25,920 nucleotides of DNA from CSP1-8 sp049688015 (GCA_049688015.1 JBAVJZ010000049.1:1-25920); one strand, 5' to 3'; positions 15,042-21,377 are shown, counted from the stretch's first letter. Program-made: numbers and translations. Notes: generated by a model from the letters alone, not told the origin.

Positions 15042-16093
15042 GATTTCCCTCCCGTAAGCAGGACCCCGGACTCACCGCGCTTTCCTTTCCGGACCTCACC
15101 GATCGCGAAGGCGGGGATGCCGTTTCTGCGGAAGTGGCGCAACGACCGGTCAGCGTCCGCAGGACGCACCATCAGGACCATGCCGATCCCCATGTTGAAT
15201 GTCCGGAACGCCTCGGACTCGGGAAGTCGCGCCGATTCGACGAGAGTGGGGAAGACAGGAGGCATCGTCCAGGTCCCCTTATCCACAACCGCAACCAGTC
15301 CGCGCGGCAGGACTCTCGGGAGATTTCCACTGATTCCGCCCCCCGTGATGTGCGCCATGCCCCGGATCCTTATCTTGCGGGAAAGGGAGAGCACCGGGCG
15401 AACGTAGATCCTCGTGGGGCGGAGCAGTTCCTCGGCCACCGTCGTGCCCCACTCCGGGATACGCGACGTCACCCGCTTTTTCATCCTCCCGAAGACGATC
15501 TTTCGCGCGAGCGAGTACCCGTTGCTGTGAAGCCCCGTGGAGGAAAGTCCGATCAGTGCGTCTCCCGGCCGCACGGCGCTCCCGGTGATGATCCGCTTCC
15601 TGTCGACGGCCCCCACCGCGAACCCCGCCAGGTCGAATTCCCCTGCCCCGTACACGGAAGGCATCTCGGCGGTCTCTCCTCCGAGAAGGGCGCATCCTGC
15701 CTGCCTACACCCTTCCGCGACCCCCGAGACGATCTCGACTCCGTCCCGTGCGGAGAGCTTTCCCGTGGCGTAGTAATCGAGAAAGAACAGGGGTTCGGCG
15801 CCGTGGACCAGGATGTCGTTCACGCACATGGCCACGAGGTCGATGCCCACTGTCCCGAACCGTCTTGCCATCGCGGCGACCTTCACCTTGGTCCCCACGC
15901 CGTCCGTGCCCGATACGAGTACGGGATTGCGGTATTTTCGCGCGTTGAACCGGAAGAATCCTGCGAATCCCCCGATGCCACCCAGAACCTCCCTGCGGTG
16001 CGTCGTCCCGACGATCGGGCGAATGAGGGAAACCAGGCGGTCCCCTTCGTCGATGTTCACGCCGGCGGAGCCGTATGTGACTGTTTTTTTCAC
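15038..16093 (-). CDS. purM: Phosphoribosylformylglycinamidine cyclo-ligase (AIR synthetase)
   Basis: PurM closes the imidazole ring of FGAM with ATP to give AIR, two steps after PurN. The 351-residue product starts at GTG 16093 with AGAGGA upstream. It shows YGSAGVNIDEGDRLV, GGIGGFAGFF, LVSGTDGVGTKVKVA, DLVAMCVNDILVHGAEPLFFLDY, ALLGGETAEMP, GLSSTGLHSNGYSL and AHITGGGISGNLPRVLP, all hallmark motifs. It is the first gene of a purM-purN operon transcribed away from the CinA-like gene, with a shared 130-bp upstream region. Confidence 0.97.
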   Translation of the reverse strand: MKKTVTYGSAGVNIDEGDRLVSLIRPIVGTTHRREVLGGIGGFAGFFRFNARKYRNPVLVSGTDGVGTKVKVAAMARRFGTVGIDLVAMCVNDILVHGAEPLFFLDYYATGKLSARDGVEIVSGVAEGCRQAGCALLGGETAEMPSVYGAGEFDLAGFAVGAVDRKRIITGSAVRPGDALIGLSSTGLHSNGYSLARKIVFGRMKKRVTSRIPEWGTTVAEELLRPTRIYVRPVLSLSRKIRIRGMAHITGGGISGNLPRVLPRGLVAVVDKGTWTMPPVFPTLVESARLPESEAFRTFNMGIGMVLMVRPADADRSLRHFRRNGIPAFAIGEVRKGKRGESGVLLTGGKS

Positions 16094-16129
16094 GATTTTT
16101 CCTCTCGAAAGACCCCAGAATGCACTCCC

Positions 16130-16159
16130 ACGTTACTGATTCGCGCCGCTCAATGTCAA
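16130..16159 (-). promoter_or_regulatory. Candidate sigma-70 promoter for purMN
   Basis: On the minus strand a perfect TTGACA (16159-16154) is followed after 18 bp by TAACGT (16135-16130), a poor -10. Start of transcription would be near 16123, about 30 bases before the purM GTG. No purine riboswitch or clear PurR-like operator was seen. Confidence 0.4.
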
Positions 16160-16181
16160 TGCTTTTTCCCCCTGCATTCTG

Positions 16182-16187
16182 TACAAT
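16182..16187 (+). promoter_or_regulatory. Candidate -10 element of the CinA-like gene
   Basis: TACAAT followed by GG, 37 bases before the ATG at 16224. No good -35 is visible at the right distance. The same TACAATGG occurs upstream of the cyclophilin and RluA-type genes in this window, which supports a promoter role. Confidence 0.35.
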
Positions 16188-16223
16188 GGTCCGGTTTTTA
16201 CGGGTATTTCGCAAGGTGAGGAT

Positions 16224-16982
16224 ATGGCGAAGAGAGTCGGCATCGTGATTCTCGGCGACGAGGTGCTCAAGGCCGAGATCCGGGAAAGCAACATCGCCTA
16301 CATGCTGCCCCTTCTCAACCGGTGGGGGGCGGAGGTGGTGCTTTGTGCCATTCTCCCCGACGATGTGCCGACAGTTGTGCGTCACCTGCGCTCGTACCTT
16401 TCCGAAGTCGATCTGCTTATCCTGACGGGTGGAATCGGCCCCACACCGGACGACATCACGCGAGAGGCCGTGGCGGCCGTTGCCGGGGTGCCGCTCGTCG
16501 TGCACCCCGAAGCGAAAGCCCGTCTCGAGGCGTATTACGGCGGACGACTGGACGGCAACAGGATCGTGATGGCGCAGGTGCCGGAAGGGGCGGTTCTCAT
16601 CCCCAATCCGGTAAGCGGCGCTCCCGGGTTTCTCGCGGGGCGGATGGCCGTATTTCCCGGAATCCCACGCCTGCTCCACGAGATGTTTGGCTGGCTCAAG
16701 ACTCTCGTGGAAGGCAGGAGAAAATCCCGGGTGATCCTGTACAGCCAGGCACCCGAGTCCGCATATGCTTCGATCATGCGGGAGACGAGCGCCGGCTTCC
16801 CGGGCGTAACCGTTGGCTCCTACCCCATCATGGAAGGGGAGTACCGGGTCCGGGTCGTCTTTCGCGCCGAGGAGTTCCCGCAGGCGTCGTCGTCCGCGGA
16901 CTATTTCACCGAGCGGATGCGGGCGGAGGGTATGGAAATTTCCCGTAGGGAGGAGGAAAGAGGAACCGATGAGGACGCATAG
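16224..16982 (+). CDS. CinA N-terminal-type (MoaB/MogA-like) domain protein
   Basis: This 252-residue cytoplasmic protein matches the N-terminal domain of CinA (COG1058), a molybdopterin-binding-like fold found in nucleotide pyrophosphatases and related proteins. Seen: VGIVILGDEVLKAEIRESNI at the N terminus, LTGGIGPTPDDIT at 68-79 (the phosphate-binding signature), then GAPGFLAGRMAVFPGIPRLLHEM. It ends before the C-terminal deamidase domain (PncC) of full CinA, so it is a stand-alone version. ATG 16224 has a GAGGA ribosome site. The end overlaps the next gene by 14 bp. It may act on a nucleotide such as ADP-ribose or FAD, but the substrate cannot be told from sequence. Confidence 0.85.
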   Translation: MAKRVGIVILGDEVLKAEIRESNIAYMLPLLNRWGAEVVLCAILPDDVPTVVRHLRSYLSEVDLLILTGGIGPTPDDITREAVAAVAGVPLVVHPEAKARLEAYYGGRLDGNRIVMAQVPEGAVLIPNPVSGAPGFLAGRMAVFPGIPRLLHEMFGWLKTLVEGRRKSRVILYSQAPESAYASIMRETSAGFPGVTVGSYPIMEGEYRVRVVFRAEEFPQASSSADYFTERMRAEGMEISRREEERGTDEDA

Positions 16983-17682
16983 GGTTCTTCCTGTTTCGGT
17001 CTCTCTTGCGGTAATTCTTTTTCTTCTCCCCGGCTCCTTCCTGCGGGCGGAGGGCCCGGAAGAGGCGAGGAAGGCAGGCTGGGAAGAGAGCACCCCGGGA
17101 CGATGGAACTCTTGGCCCGAAAGAAAGGTGGAGGCGGAAGGCGACAGCTTTCAGGCGAATGTCGTGCTGGCCCCGGGGACAGGCGTACTATGGGAGAAGA
17201 AGGGAAACAAGACCCTTTCGCCCGGGGACGCCTTGGTGATCGAAATGATATCTTCCGGGACGAACGGAACCTCCCGGGACTACGAAAGATACAAGGCACA
17301 TTTCCCCGTGTCGGTAACGGTCGTATTCGGGAAGGACACCATGGATCTTCCGTGGAAGAAGCGGGTGGGGGATTTCTTTCGGGGCATCTGGTACGGCTTC
17401 TCCCCCGGGGGGATCCGGCTTACCTTCGCCTTCGGGAACAGCGCGCCTGTGGGGTCGATGTACCGCCTGGGTGAAGAGGAGACGGTCTTCCTTTTAGGAG
17501 GCAAGGGGGAACGGGGAAAAAGAATCCGCGTATCCCGAAATCTCAAGGAGGATTTCCGGGCAGCTTACGGCAGGGACCCCAAGGGACCCGTGACACGCAT
17601 CCTTGTCTCCGCGCAGCGGCCGTCCCGCGAGGATGGTCCGATCGAAACGGAAATTCATCTTTCCTCCCCGCTCCTGAAGTAA
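16969..17682 (+). CDS. Exported protein, possibly DUF3047-like
   Basis: A 237-residue protein with a signal peptide (MRTHRVLPVSVSLAVILFLL, cleavage after about residue 27, LRA-E), so periplasmic or outer-membrane facing. The mature part is mostly beta-rich and charged. The C-terminal stretch NLKEDFRAAYGRDPKGPV followed by a strand resembles the end of DUF3047 proteins, but the usual DTDNTG-like acidic segment is replaced by SAQRPSREDG, so the match is tentative. ATG 16969 has AGAGGA directly upstream and overlaps the CinA-like gene by 14 bp, suggesting coupled translation. No function can be assigned. Confidence 0.75.
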   Translation: MRTHRVLPVSVSLAVILFLLPGSFLRAEGPEEARKAGWEESTPGRWNSWPERKVEAEGDSFQANVVLAPGTGVLWEKKGNKTLSPGDALVIEMISSGTNGTSRDYERYKAHFPVSVTVVFGKDTMDLPWKKRVGDFFRGIWYGFSPGGIRLTFAFGNSAPVGSMYRLGEEETVFLLGGKGERGKRIRVSRNLKEDFRAAYGRDPKGPVTRILVSAQRPSREDGPIETEIHLSSPLLK

Positions 17683-17939
17683 GGAAGTCGCCCCCCGCAC
17701 ACGCGTCGCCCGGGACTTTCCGATCCGAAATCGGAGTTACGATTCTGAGCAATTCTCCGGGGAAAATATAAACAAAAATCGTTCTCCTCATCGAAATACC
17801 GACTCTTTTTCTCTTGAATATCAGGCATTAACCCTCCCTCTGCGCGCCAGTCCGCACAAACGATATTCAGGCACGCATCTTGTGATGGACCCCTACCGGC
17901 ATCGGCCTGGGCCGGAAATATTGCCGCGTAGGAGGAAGA
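17683..17939. other. Intergenic region before the FN3 pair
   Basis: This 257-bp stretch is visibly more AT-rich than its surroundings. It holds a small perfect hairpin (TCCGAT 17719-17724, ATCGGA 17730-17735) without a T tract, a weak sigma-70-like pair TTCTGA/TATAAA at about 17743-17772, the repeated GAATATC-AGGCA and GATATTC-AGGCA sites, and a possible sigma-54 promoter. No convincing reading frame was found on either strand. Confidence 0.6.
17869..17883 (+). promoter_or_regulatory. Possible sigma-54 (-24/-12) promoter
   Basis: AGGCACGCATCTTGT compares with the RpoN consensus TGGCACG-N4-TTGC: GG at -24 and the TTG at -12 are in exact register, with one mismatch at the first base and one at the last. 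It sits about 57 bases upstream of the FN3 lipoprotein ATG. Chance matches of this quality do occur. Confidence 0.35.
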
Positions 17940-18407
17940 ATGGTAAACCGGTCGATCGTCTCCGTCATCGTTTCCCTGCTCCTTGCGGTAAGCATGTTTC
18001 TTCCGGGATGCGGAGGAGGGGGAGGGGGAGAGGGAGAGACCACCACAAGTGAAGTGTCCGTGCCCGTTGGTCCGGTAAGCTTGCTTGCCTGGGACCCACC
18101 GCAGACCTACGAAGACTCCACTCCGCTGGACCCGTACGTGGATCTTGATTATTACGAGTTTTACATCCGGGCCGACATGAATTTCACAGACAACGACCTG
18201 CCGGTGGCCCAGGTGGCGGCGGTGGAGGATATCCTTTCCCCCGATGGACAGCGCTATCTGCAGGACCTGGTGACGGAATTCGATCTGCAGAATCTCCTGC
18301 CGTTCGTTCCCCCGGGGCAGAGTGGTTACCTCTCCATCCGGGCTGTCGGGATGGACGGTCTCAAATCGGACTTTTCGCAACCCATTCGCTGGGATCTGGT
18401 TTCCTAA
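17940..18407 (+). CDS. Secreted lipoprotein with a fibronectin-III-like domain
   Basis: A 155-residue lipoprotein of unknown function. Signal peptide MVNRSIVSVIVSLLLAVSMF ends in LPG before Cys24, followed by a run of glycines and a short Thr/Glu linker. The remaining part starts VSLLAWDPPQTYEDSTPLDP, then YYEFYIRAD, and ends SIRAVGMDGLKSDFSQPIRW, the strand pattern of one FN3 domain. The opening L-x-W-(D/N)-x-x-x-T-Y-x-D-x-T aligns with the next gene's product, so the two are probably paralogues. ATG 17940 has an AGGAGGAAG ribosome site. Eighteen bases separate it from its partner. A cell-surface or extracellular role is inferred. Confidence 0.8.
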   Translation: MVNRSIVSVIVSLLLAVSMFLPGCGGGGGGEGETTTSEVSVPVGPVSLLAWDPPQTYEDSTPLDPYVDLDYYEFYIRADMNFTDNDLPVAQVAAVEDILSPDGQRYLQDLVTEFDLQNLLPFVPPGQSGYLSIRAVGMDGLKSDFSQPIRWDLVS

Positions 18408-18425
18408 ATCAACCGAGGAGGAAAC

Positions 18426-18815
18426 ATGCAAAGAAAAGCCATCACCATGGTGTTCGTTTTTCTGATGGCGATCGGGGCGACGGCTGCGATAGCGCAGGCG
18501 GAAACCCTTTCTTGGAACGCCGTGACCACGTACATCGACGGGACCTCGATCGGGGGCGCGACAGTTACGTACCAGGCCTACTGGTCGACGAGCTCCGGCA
18601 CGTCGGGCCTCAATCCCATCGGGTCGTCCGGCACCTCCAGTTCGAGAACCTTCAACGTGGACACCGAGGGCATGCCTCGCGGCCAGACTATCTACTTTCG
18701 ATCCAGAGCCACGGTAGCGGGCACCAATTCCGCTTATTCCTCAGCCCTCCAGTGGACTGTACCGGCAGCGACTCCCAAGGTCCCCTCGGCCCCGAGCAAT
18801 CTGCAGATGAACTAG
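18426..18815 (+). CDS. Small secreted fibronectin-III-like protein
   Basis: A 129-residue protein with a cleavable signal peptide (MQRKAITMVFVFLMAIGATA, cleavage near AQA-E) and no lipobox, so soluble in the periplasm or outside. It begins ETLSWNAVTTYIDGTSIGGA, has a Ser/Thr/Gly-rich middle and ends with YFRSRATVAGTNSAYSSALQ, SAPSNLQMN, together one FN3-like domain. It resembles the lipoprotein just upstream (L-x-W and T-Y-x-D-x-T shared). ATG 18426 has a strong GAGGAGGAAAC ribosome site. A terminator follows, closing a two-gene unit. Function unknown; such domains in deltaproteobacteria often sit in surface proteins. Confidence 0.8.
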   Translation: MQRKAITMVFVFLMAIGATAAIAQAETLSWNAVTTYIDGTSIGGATVTYQAYWSTSSGTSGLNPIGSSGTSSSRTFNVDTEGMPRGQTIYFRSRATVAGTNSAYSSALQWTVPAATPKVPSAPSNLQMN

Positions 18816-18844
18816 CCAGGAACCGAAAGCCAGGCGCTCTTTAC

Positions 18845-18905
18845 GGGAGGCGGTACCGGGAAGGCTCCTTTCTCGGGCCGCCCCCATCCTTTTCTTTCCT
18901 CTTTT
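18845..18905 (+). terminator. Intrinsic terminator after the FN3 pair
   Basis: A long hairpin at 18845-18885: GGCGG (18849-18853) pairs with CCGCC (18878-18882), and CCGGGAA pairs with TTTCTCGG allowing one bulge and one G-U, with GGG/CCC at the base. It is followed by the pyrimidine-rich ATCCTTTTCTTTCCTCTTTT (18886-18905). It lies 30 bases after the stop. Confidence 0.65.
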
Positions 18906-18917
18906 CCGAAAAGTCCC

Positions 18918-18923
18918 TACAAT
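18918..18923 (+). promoter_or_regulatory. Candidate -10 element of the cyclophilin gene
   Basis: TACAAT followed by GG, 36 bases before the TTG start at 18959 and directly after the FN3 terminator, so a new promoter is needed here. The -35 region is pyrimidine-rich and poor. Confidence 0.35.
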
Positions 18924-18958
18924 GGAAAATTCAAAATTCCATCGACGGGGGTGTTTCG

Positions 18959-19543
18959 TTGCGCAAGATCCTTGTCACCGCAGTCCTGTGTTTATATTGC
19001 GGGTTCGCCTACGGGGCGGATACCGCTCCCAAAGGAGGAAACCCCTTGGTTCTGCTGGAAACTAGCATGGGAAACATCAAGGTCGAACTTAATTCCCAAG
19101 AAGCGCCTATCAGCGCGAACAATTTTCTTGCCTATGTGAAAGAAGGCTATTACGACGGGCTGATTTTTCACCGGGTGATCCGGGGATTCATGATCCAGGG
19201 GGGAGGATTCACCAAAGATATGCGGGAAAAAAAGCCTGCCCATCCACCCATCAAGAACGAGGCCGGCAACGGGTTGAAGAACGACCGGGGGACGATCGCC
19301 ATGGCGCGGACCGGAGTGGTCGACTCCGCCACGGCGCAATTCTTCATCAACGTGGTGAACAACGATTTCCTGAACCATGTCGACGATACCCCGCGGGGAT
19401 TCGGGTACGCGGTGTTCGGCAAGGTGATCGAGGGGATGGATGTCGTGGACAAGATCCGGGCCGTTCCGACGGGGCGTGTCTCGATGTTCGAGGACGTACC
19501 TAAAGAACCCGTCACGATCATCCGGGCGACGGTCGTCAAGTAG
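18959..19543 (+). CDS. ppiA: Periplasmic cyclophilin-type peptidylprolyl isomerase
   Basis: It catalyses cis-trans isomerisation of X-Pro bonds during folding of exported proteins. The 194-residue product starts at TTG 18959, which gives a signal peptide (LRKILVTAVLCLYCGFAYGA, cleavage near residue 19-20); a GGGGGTG stretch precedes the codon. The domain shows VLLETSMGNIKVEL, the active-site FHRVIRGFMIQGG with Arg72, MARTGVVDSATAQFFIN and GYAVFGKVIEGMDVVDKI. This is the bacterial cyclophilin pattern. An ATG start is not available in a suitable place, so the TTG is inferred. It stands alone between two candidate terminators. Confidence 0.9.
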   Translation: MRKILVTAVLCLYCGFAYGADTAPKGGNPLVLLETSMGNIKVELNSQEAPISANNFLAYVKEGYYDGLIFHRVIRGFMIQGGGFTKDMREKKPAHPPIKNEAGNGLKNDRGTIAMARTGVVDSATAQFFINVVNNDFLNHVDDTPRGFGYAVFGKVIEGMDVVDKIRAVPTGRVSMFEDVPKEPVTIIRATVVK

Positions 19544-19549
19544 CGGAAG

Positions 19550-19586
19550 AAAAAACGCCCGGCCTCCGGGGGGGGGTGGCCGGGCG
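19550..19586 (-). terminator. Strong intrinsic terminator reading on the minus strand
   Basis: CGCCCGGCC (19556-19564) and GGCCGGGCG (19578-19586) form a perfect 9-bp stem. On the minus strand the stem is followed by TTTTTT (19555-19550). On the plus strand there is no T tract after it, so the design serves minus-strand transcription although the only adjacent known gene, ppiA, is on the plus strand. Confidence 0.6.
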
Positions 19587-19748
19587 CGGCGCGCGGATGA
19601 GGGGAGAGACTCTCCGGGGATTCGGCTTTTCCTTAAAAGAATCTGGCGCGGATGCCGTTGCCCCCAAGGAGAAGGAAATCCCCCGCCTGGTGCCTGCCCA
19701 GTGCGCGCAAACAAAAACCGGGGTTATTCTCCCAGACCCATTCTTCCT
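19550..19748 (-). ncRNA. Candidate small RNA (no family recognised)
   Basis: A minus-strand promoter-like sequence (TTGACA, 15 bp, TATACT) and a strong minus-strand intrinsic terminator enclose about 200 bases without a protein gene. Within it, GGGGATT (near 19680) can pair with AATCCCC (near 19620), and the adjoining TCCTT with AAGGA, giving a long-hairpin core; GGAGAG/CTCTCC lies next to it. The length would suit 6S-type or regulatory RNAs, but I could not match the sequence to any family. It might also be antisense to ppiA transcripts that read past their stop. Inferred from signals only. Confidence 0.3.
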
Positions 19749-19754
19749 GTATAC

Positions 19755-19781
19755 AGTATACGAATCGCCCCCTCGTGTCAA
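19755..19781 (-). promoter_or_regulatory. Candidate sigma-70 promoter for the minus-strand RNA
   Basis: On the minus strand a perfect TTGACA (19781-19776) and TATACT (19760-19755) are separated by 15 bp, shorter than the ideal 17. The -10 overlaps two GTATAC palindromes (19749-19754 and 19756-19761) that could be an operator. Confidence 0.35.
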
Positions 19782-19797
19782 TCGGGAGCAAATCCCG

Positions 19798-19825
19798 TTG
19801 TGCGAGCCCCCGCGGGGCATACAAT
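19798..19825 (+). promoter_or_regulatory. Candidate promoter of the RluA-type gene
   Basis: TTGTGC (19798-19803) and TACAAT (19820-19825) are 16 bp apart, and GG follows as in two other -10 candidates of this window. The spacer holds the palindrome GCCCC-CGC-GGGGC (19806-19818). The leader of about 70 bases contains a CCCC-GCAA-GGGG hairpin (19867-19878). Confidence 0.4.
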
Positions 19826-19903
19826 GGAATCGGTTTCCCGGCGATACCGAGGGTACCGGCGCAATCCCCCGCAAGGGGAAAACAGGATCAAAATGGGACG
19901 GGA

Positions 19904-20812
19904 ATGATGCGGGAAGAAATTATCCTGACTGTGGAAGAACGCGAGAATGGGACCCGGCTGGACCGGTTTCTCCGGGCCAGGCTCCCGGGGTTGCCGTCCC
20001 GAAGCGTCCGTTTCGCGATCGAGGCGGGTGAGGTGGTTGTGGACGGGAGAAAGGGGAGAAAAGGGCAATTCCTCGCTCCGGGGCAGGAGGTAGCCGTTTC
20101 TCGGATCGCCGAAGAGCAGGACTGGATGCCCGTGCCGGGCGACCTCCCGGGGGCCTCAATTCTGTTCGCGGACGACGAGGTGTTGGTGCTCGAAAAGCCG
20201 CCCGATGTCCACACCGAACCACACAGGCCGGGGGAGGGAGGAACACTCGCCGGCTACCTGCGCTGGAAATTCCCCTCGGTGACAACGCTTTCCTCCCTTC
20301 CCGGCCTCACTCTCCTCACCAGGCTCGATTACGCAACCAGCGGCGCCGTTCCTGCCGCATTGACGATAGAGGCGCTCGATTTTCTCTCCCGGGAACGGGA
20401 GAAGGGGGAGATACGCAAAACCTATTACTGCCTGGTGAGCGGGTCGATAGAGAAGGAAATGACCCTGTCCTACCGGATCGATGCCGAAGGGGGAGAAACC
20501 GTCCGGGTGAGTACGCAGTTCCGGGATCCGGCCCCGATGCGCTGGACGATCGTAACGCCAGTGCGGGGGGACGGTTCCGTAACGCTTGTCAGGGCGGAGA
20601 TCTCCCGGGGTAAGCGCCATCAGATCCGCGCGCACCTGGCGGCTGCCGGCTTTCCGGTAATCGGGGACAGGAGATACGCGACGGTGCCTCCGGGGGGGGC
20701 GGGGAAGAGAAGACTGATGCTGCACGCGGCGGAAGTTGCGTTTCTCCACCCGGGAAAGCGGGAGTGGATGTCGGTACGTTCTCCCGTGCCTGAGGATTTC
20801 GACGTTATTTGA
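19904..20812 (+). CDS. RluA-family RNA pseudouridine synthase
   Basis: The family converts specific uridines of rRNA or tRNA to pseudouridine. The 302-residue product has an N-terminal S4 RNA-binding domain (TRLDRFLRARLPGLPSRSV, then VVVDGRKGRKGQFL) and the RluA catalytic domain with VLEKPPDVHTEP, LLTRLDYATSGAV including catalytic Asp142, KTYYCLVSG and SRGKRHQIRAHLAAAGFPV. The usual H-R-L-D is T-R-L-D here. ATG 19904 follows GGGACGGGA; ATG 19907 is an alternative. The stop region overlaps the convergent DUF4124 gene by 8 bp. The exact RNA target (RluC, RluD or other type) cannot be decided. Confidence 0.9.
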   Translation: MMREEIILTVEERENGTRLDRFLRARLPGLPSRSVRFAIEAGEVVVDGRKGRKGQFLAPGQEVAVSRIAEEQDWMPVPGDLPGASILFADDEVLVLEKPPDVHTEPHRPGEGGTLAGYLRWKFPSVTTLSSLPGLTLLTRLDYATSGAVPAALTIEALDFLSREREKGEIRKTYYCLVSGSIEKEMTLSYRIDAEGGETVRVSTQFRDPAPMRWTIVTPVRGDGSVTLVRAEISRGKRHQIRAHLAAAGFPVIGDRRYATVPPGGAGKRRLMLHAAEVAFLHPGKREWMSVRSPVPEDFDVI

Positions 20813-21377
20813 TTGAATCGAGAAGGGATTCTAGTTCTTTCAACTGTTCCTTGTCATCCGGGAGTTCTTCCTGGTACTTGTTGTAAAGTTCCATGTCCGC
20901 CGGATCGACAATCCGGTTCCGCAGGGGGTTCACGGCGAGGGACCGCTTCGCGTCGACGGCCCGTATGTGCTGCTCTTTGGCGGCGATCTTCGCTCTCTGA
21001 TGTTTCACCTGGGCGACAATTTCCTCCTTTTCCTGCTCGGCGGAGAGCGCCTCCTCCTTTTCCGGATTCACGGCGCCGCGGACACTGCCGGATTGCGTAG
21101 CCTGAGGTCCTCCGGGGGGAGGCGAGACCTGCGTCGGAGATATGGAGGAGGGAGGCTCGCGGATCAGCAGGGTCGAGCCCTTCCGGTATTGGGACGGAAT
21201 CGTCGTGACGTCGTCCGTGAAGTGTACCGTCCCCTGGCCGTCTTCCCACCGGTAGATGTCGGCGCGGGAGGGAGCGGCGGAAGACAGAAGGAGGATACAG
21301 GCAATGGCCCCCCCCATGACGGCAAGCTGCCACCGAAGGCGATGGGGATGCGAAACTGGTGACGGTTTGGGTTCCAT
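20805..21377 (-). CDS. DUF4124 domain exported protein with coiled coil
   Basis: A 190-residue exported protein of unknown role. The first 20 residues are polar and basic, followed by a hydrophobic segment (MGGAIACILLLSSAAPSRA) with likely cleavage before Asp40; an inner ATG at 21317 would give a conventional signal peptide, and neither start has a clear ribosome site. Residues 41-75 are the DUF4124 motif, YRWEDGQGTVHFTDD, then a Pro/Ser-rich linker and a charged helical region (about 104-190) rich in Glu, Lys and Gln that probably forms a coiled coil. It is convergent with the pseudouridine synthase gene and has its own candidate promoter. Confidence 0.85.
   Translation of the reverse strand: MEPKPSPVSHPHRLRWQLAVMGGAIACILLLSSAAPSRADIYRWEDGQGTVHFTDDVTTIPSQYRKGSTLLIREPPSSISPTQVSPPPGGPQATQSGSVRGAVNPEKEEALSAEQEKEEIVAQVKHQRAKIAAKEQHIRAVDAKRSLAVNPLRNRIVDPADMELYNKYQEELPDDKEQLKELESLLDSIK

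Larger units (their letters stand above)
19544..19903. other. 360-bp intergenic region between ppiA and the RluA-type gene
   Basis: No credible protein gene. It contains, from left to right, a GC-rich hairpin with a T tract on the minus strand (19550-19586), an inverted repeat GGAGAG-A-CTCTCC (19604-19616), a minus-strand promoter-like sequence with twin GTATAC sites, and the probable promoter and leader of the RluA-type gene (19798-19903). See the ncRNA and promoter entries. Confidence 0.6.

Noticed and set aside
17719..17735. Hairpin TCCGAT/ATCGGA after the exported-protein gene as a terminator
   Set aside because: Only six base pairs and no T tract on either side.
17683..17939. A GEMM-type cyclic-di-GMP riboswitch before the FN3 lipoprotein
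   Set aside because: The conserved core sequences of that riboswitch class are absent; only short unrelated hairpins are seen.
19550..19748. Identity of the candidate small RNA as 6S, SRP RNA or tmRNA
   Set aside because: Length would allow 6S, but the nested pairing needed for the closed stem and central bubble did not work by eye, and no SRP or tmRNA hallmark sequence is present.
20815..20837. GAATC/GATTC hairpin at the RluA/DUF4124 junction as a bidirectional terminator
   Set aside because: Five mostly weak base pairs and no T tract; it lies in DUF4124 codons and is probably chance.
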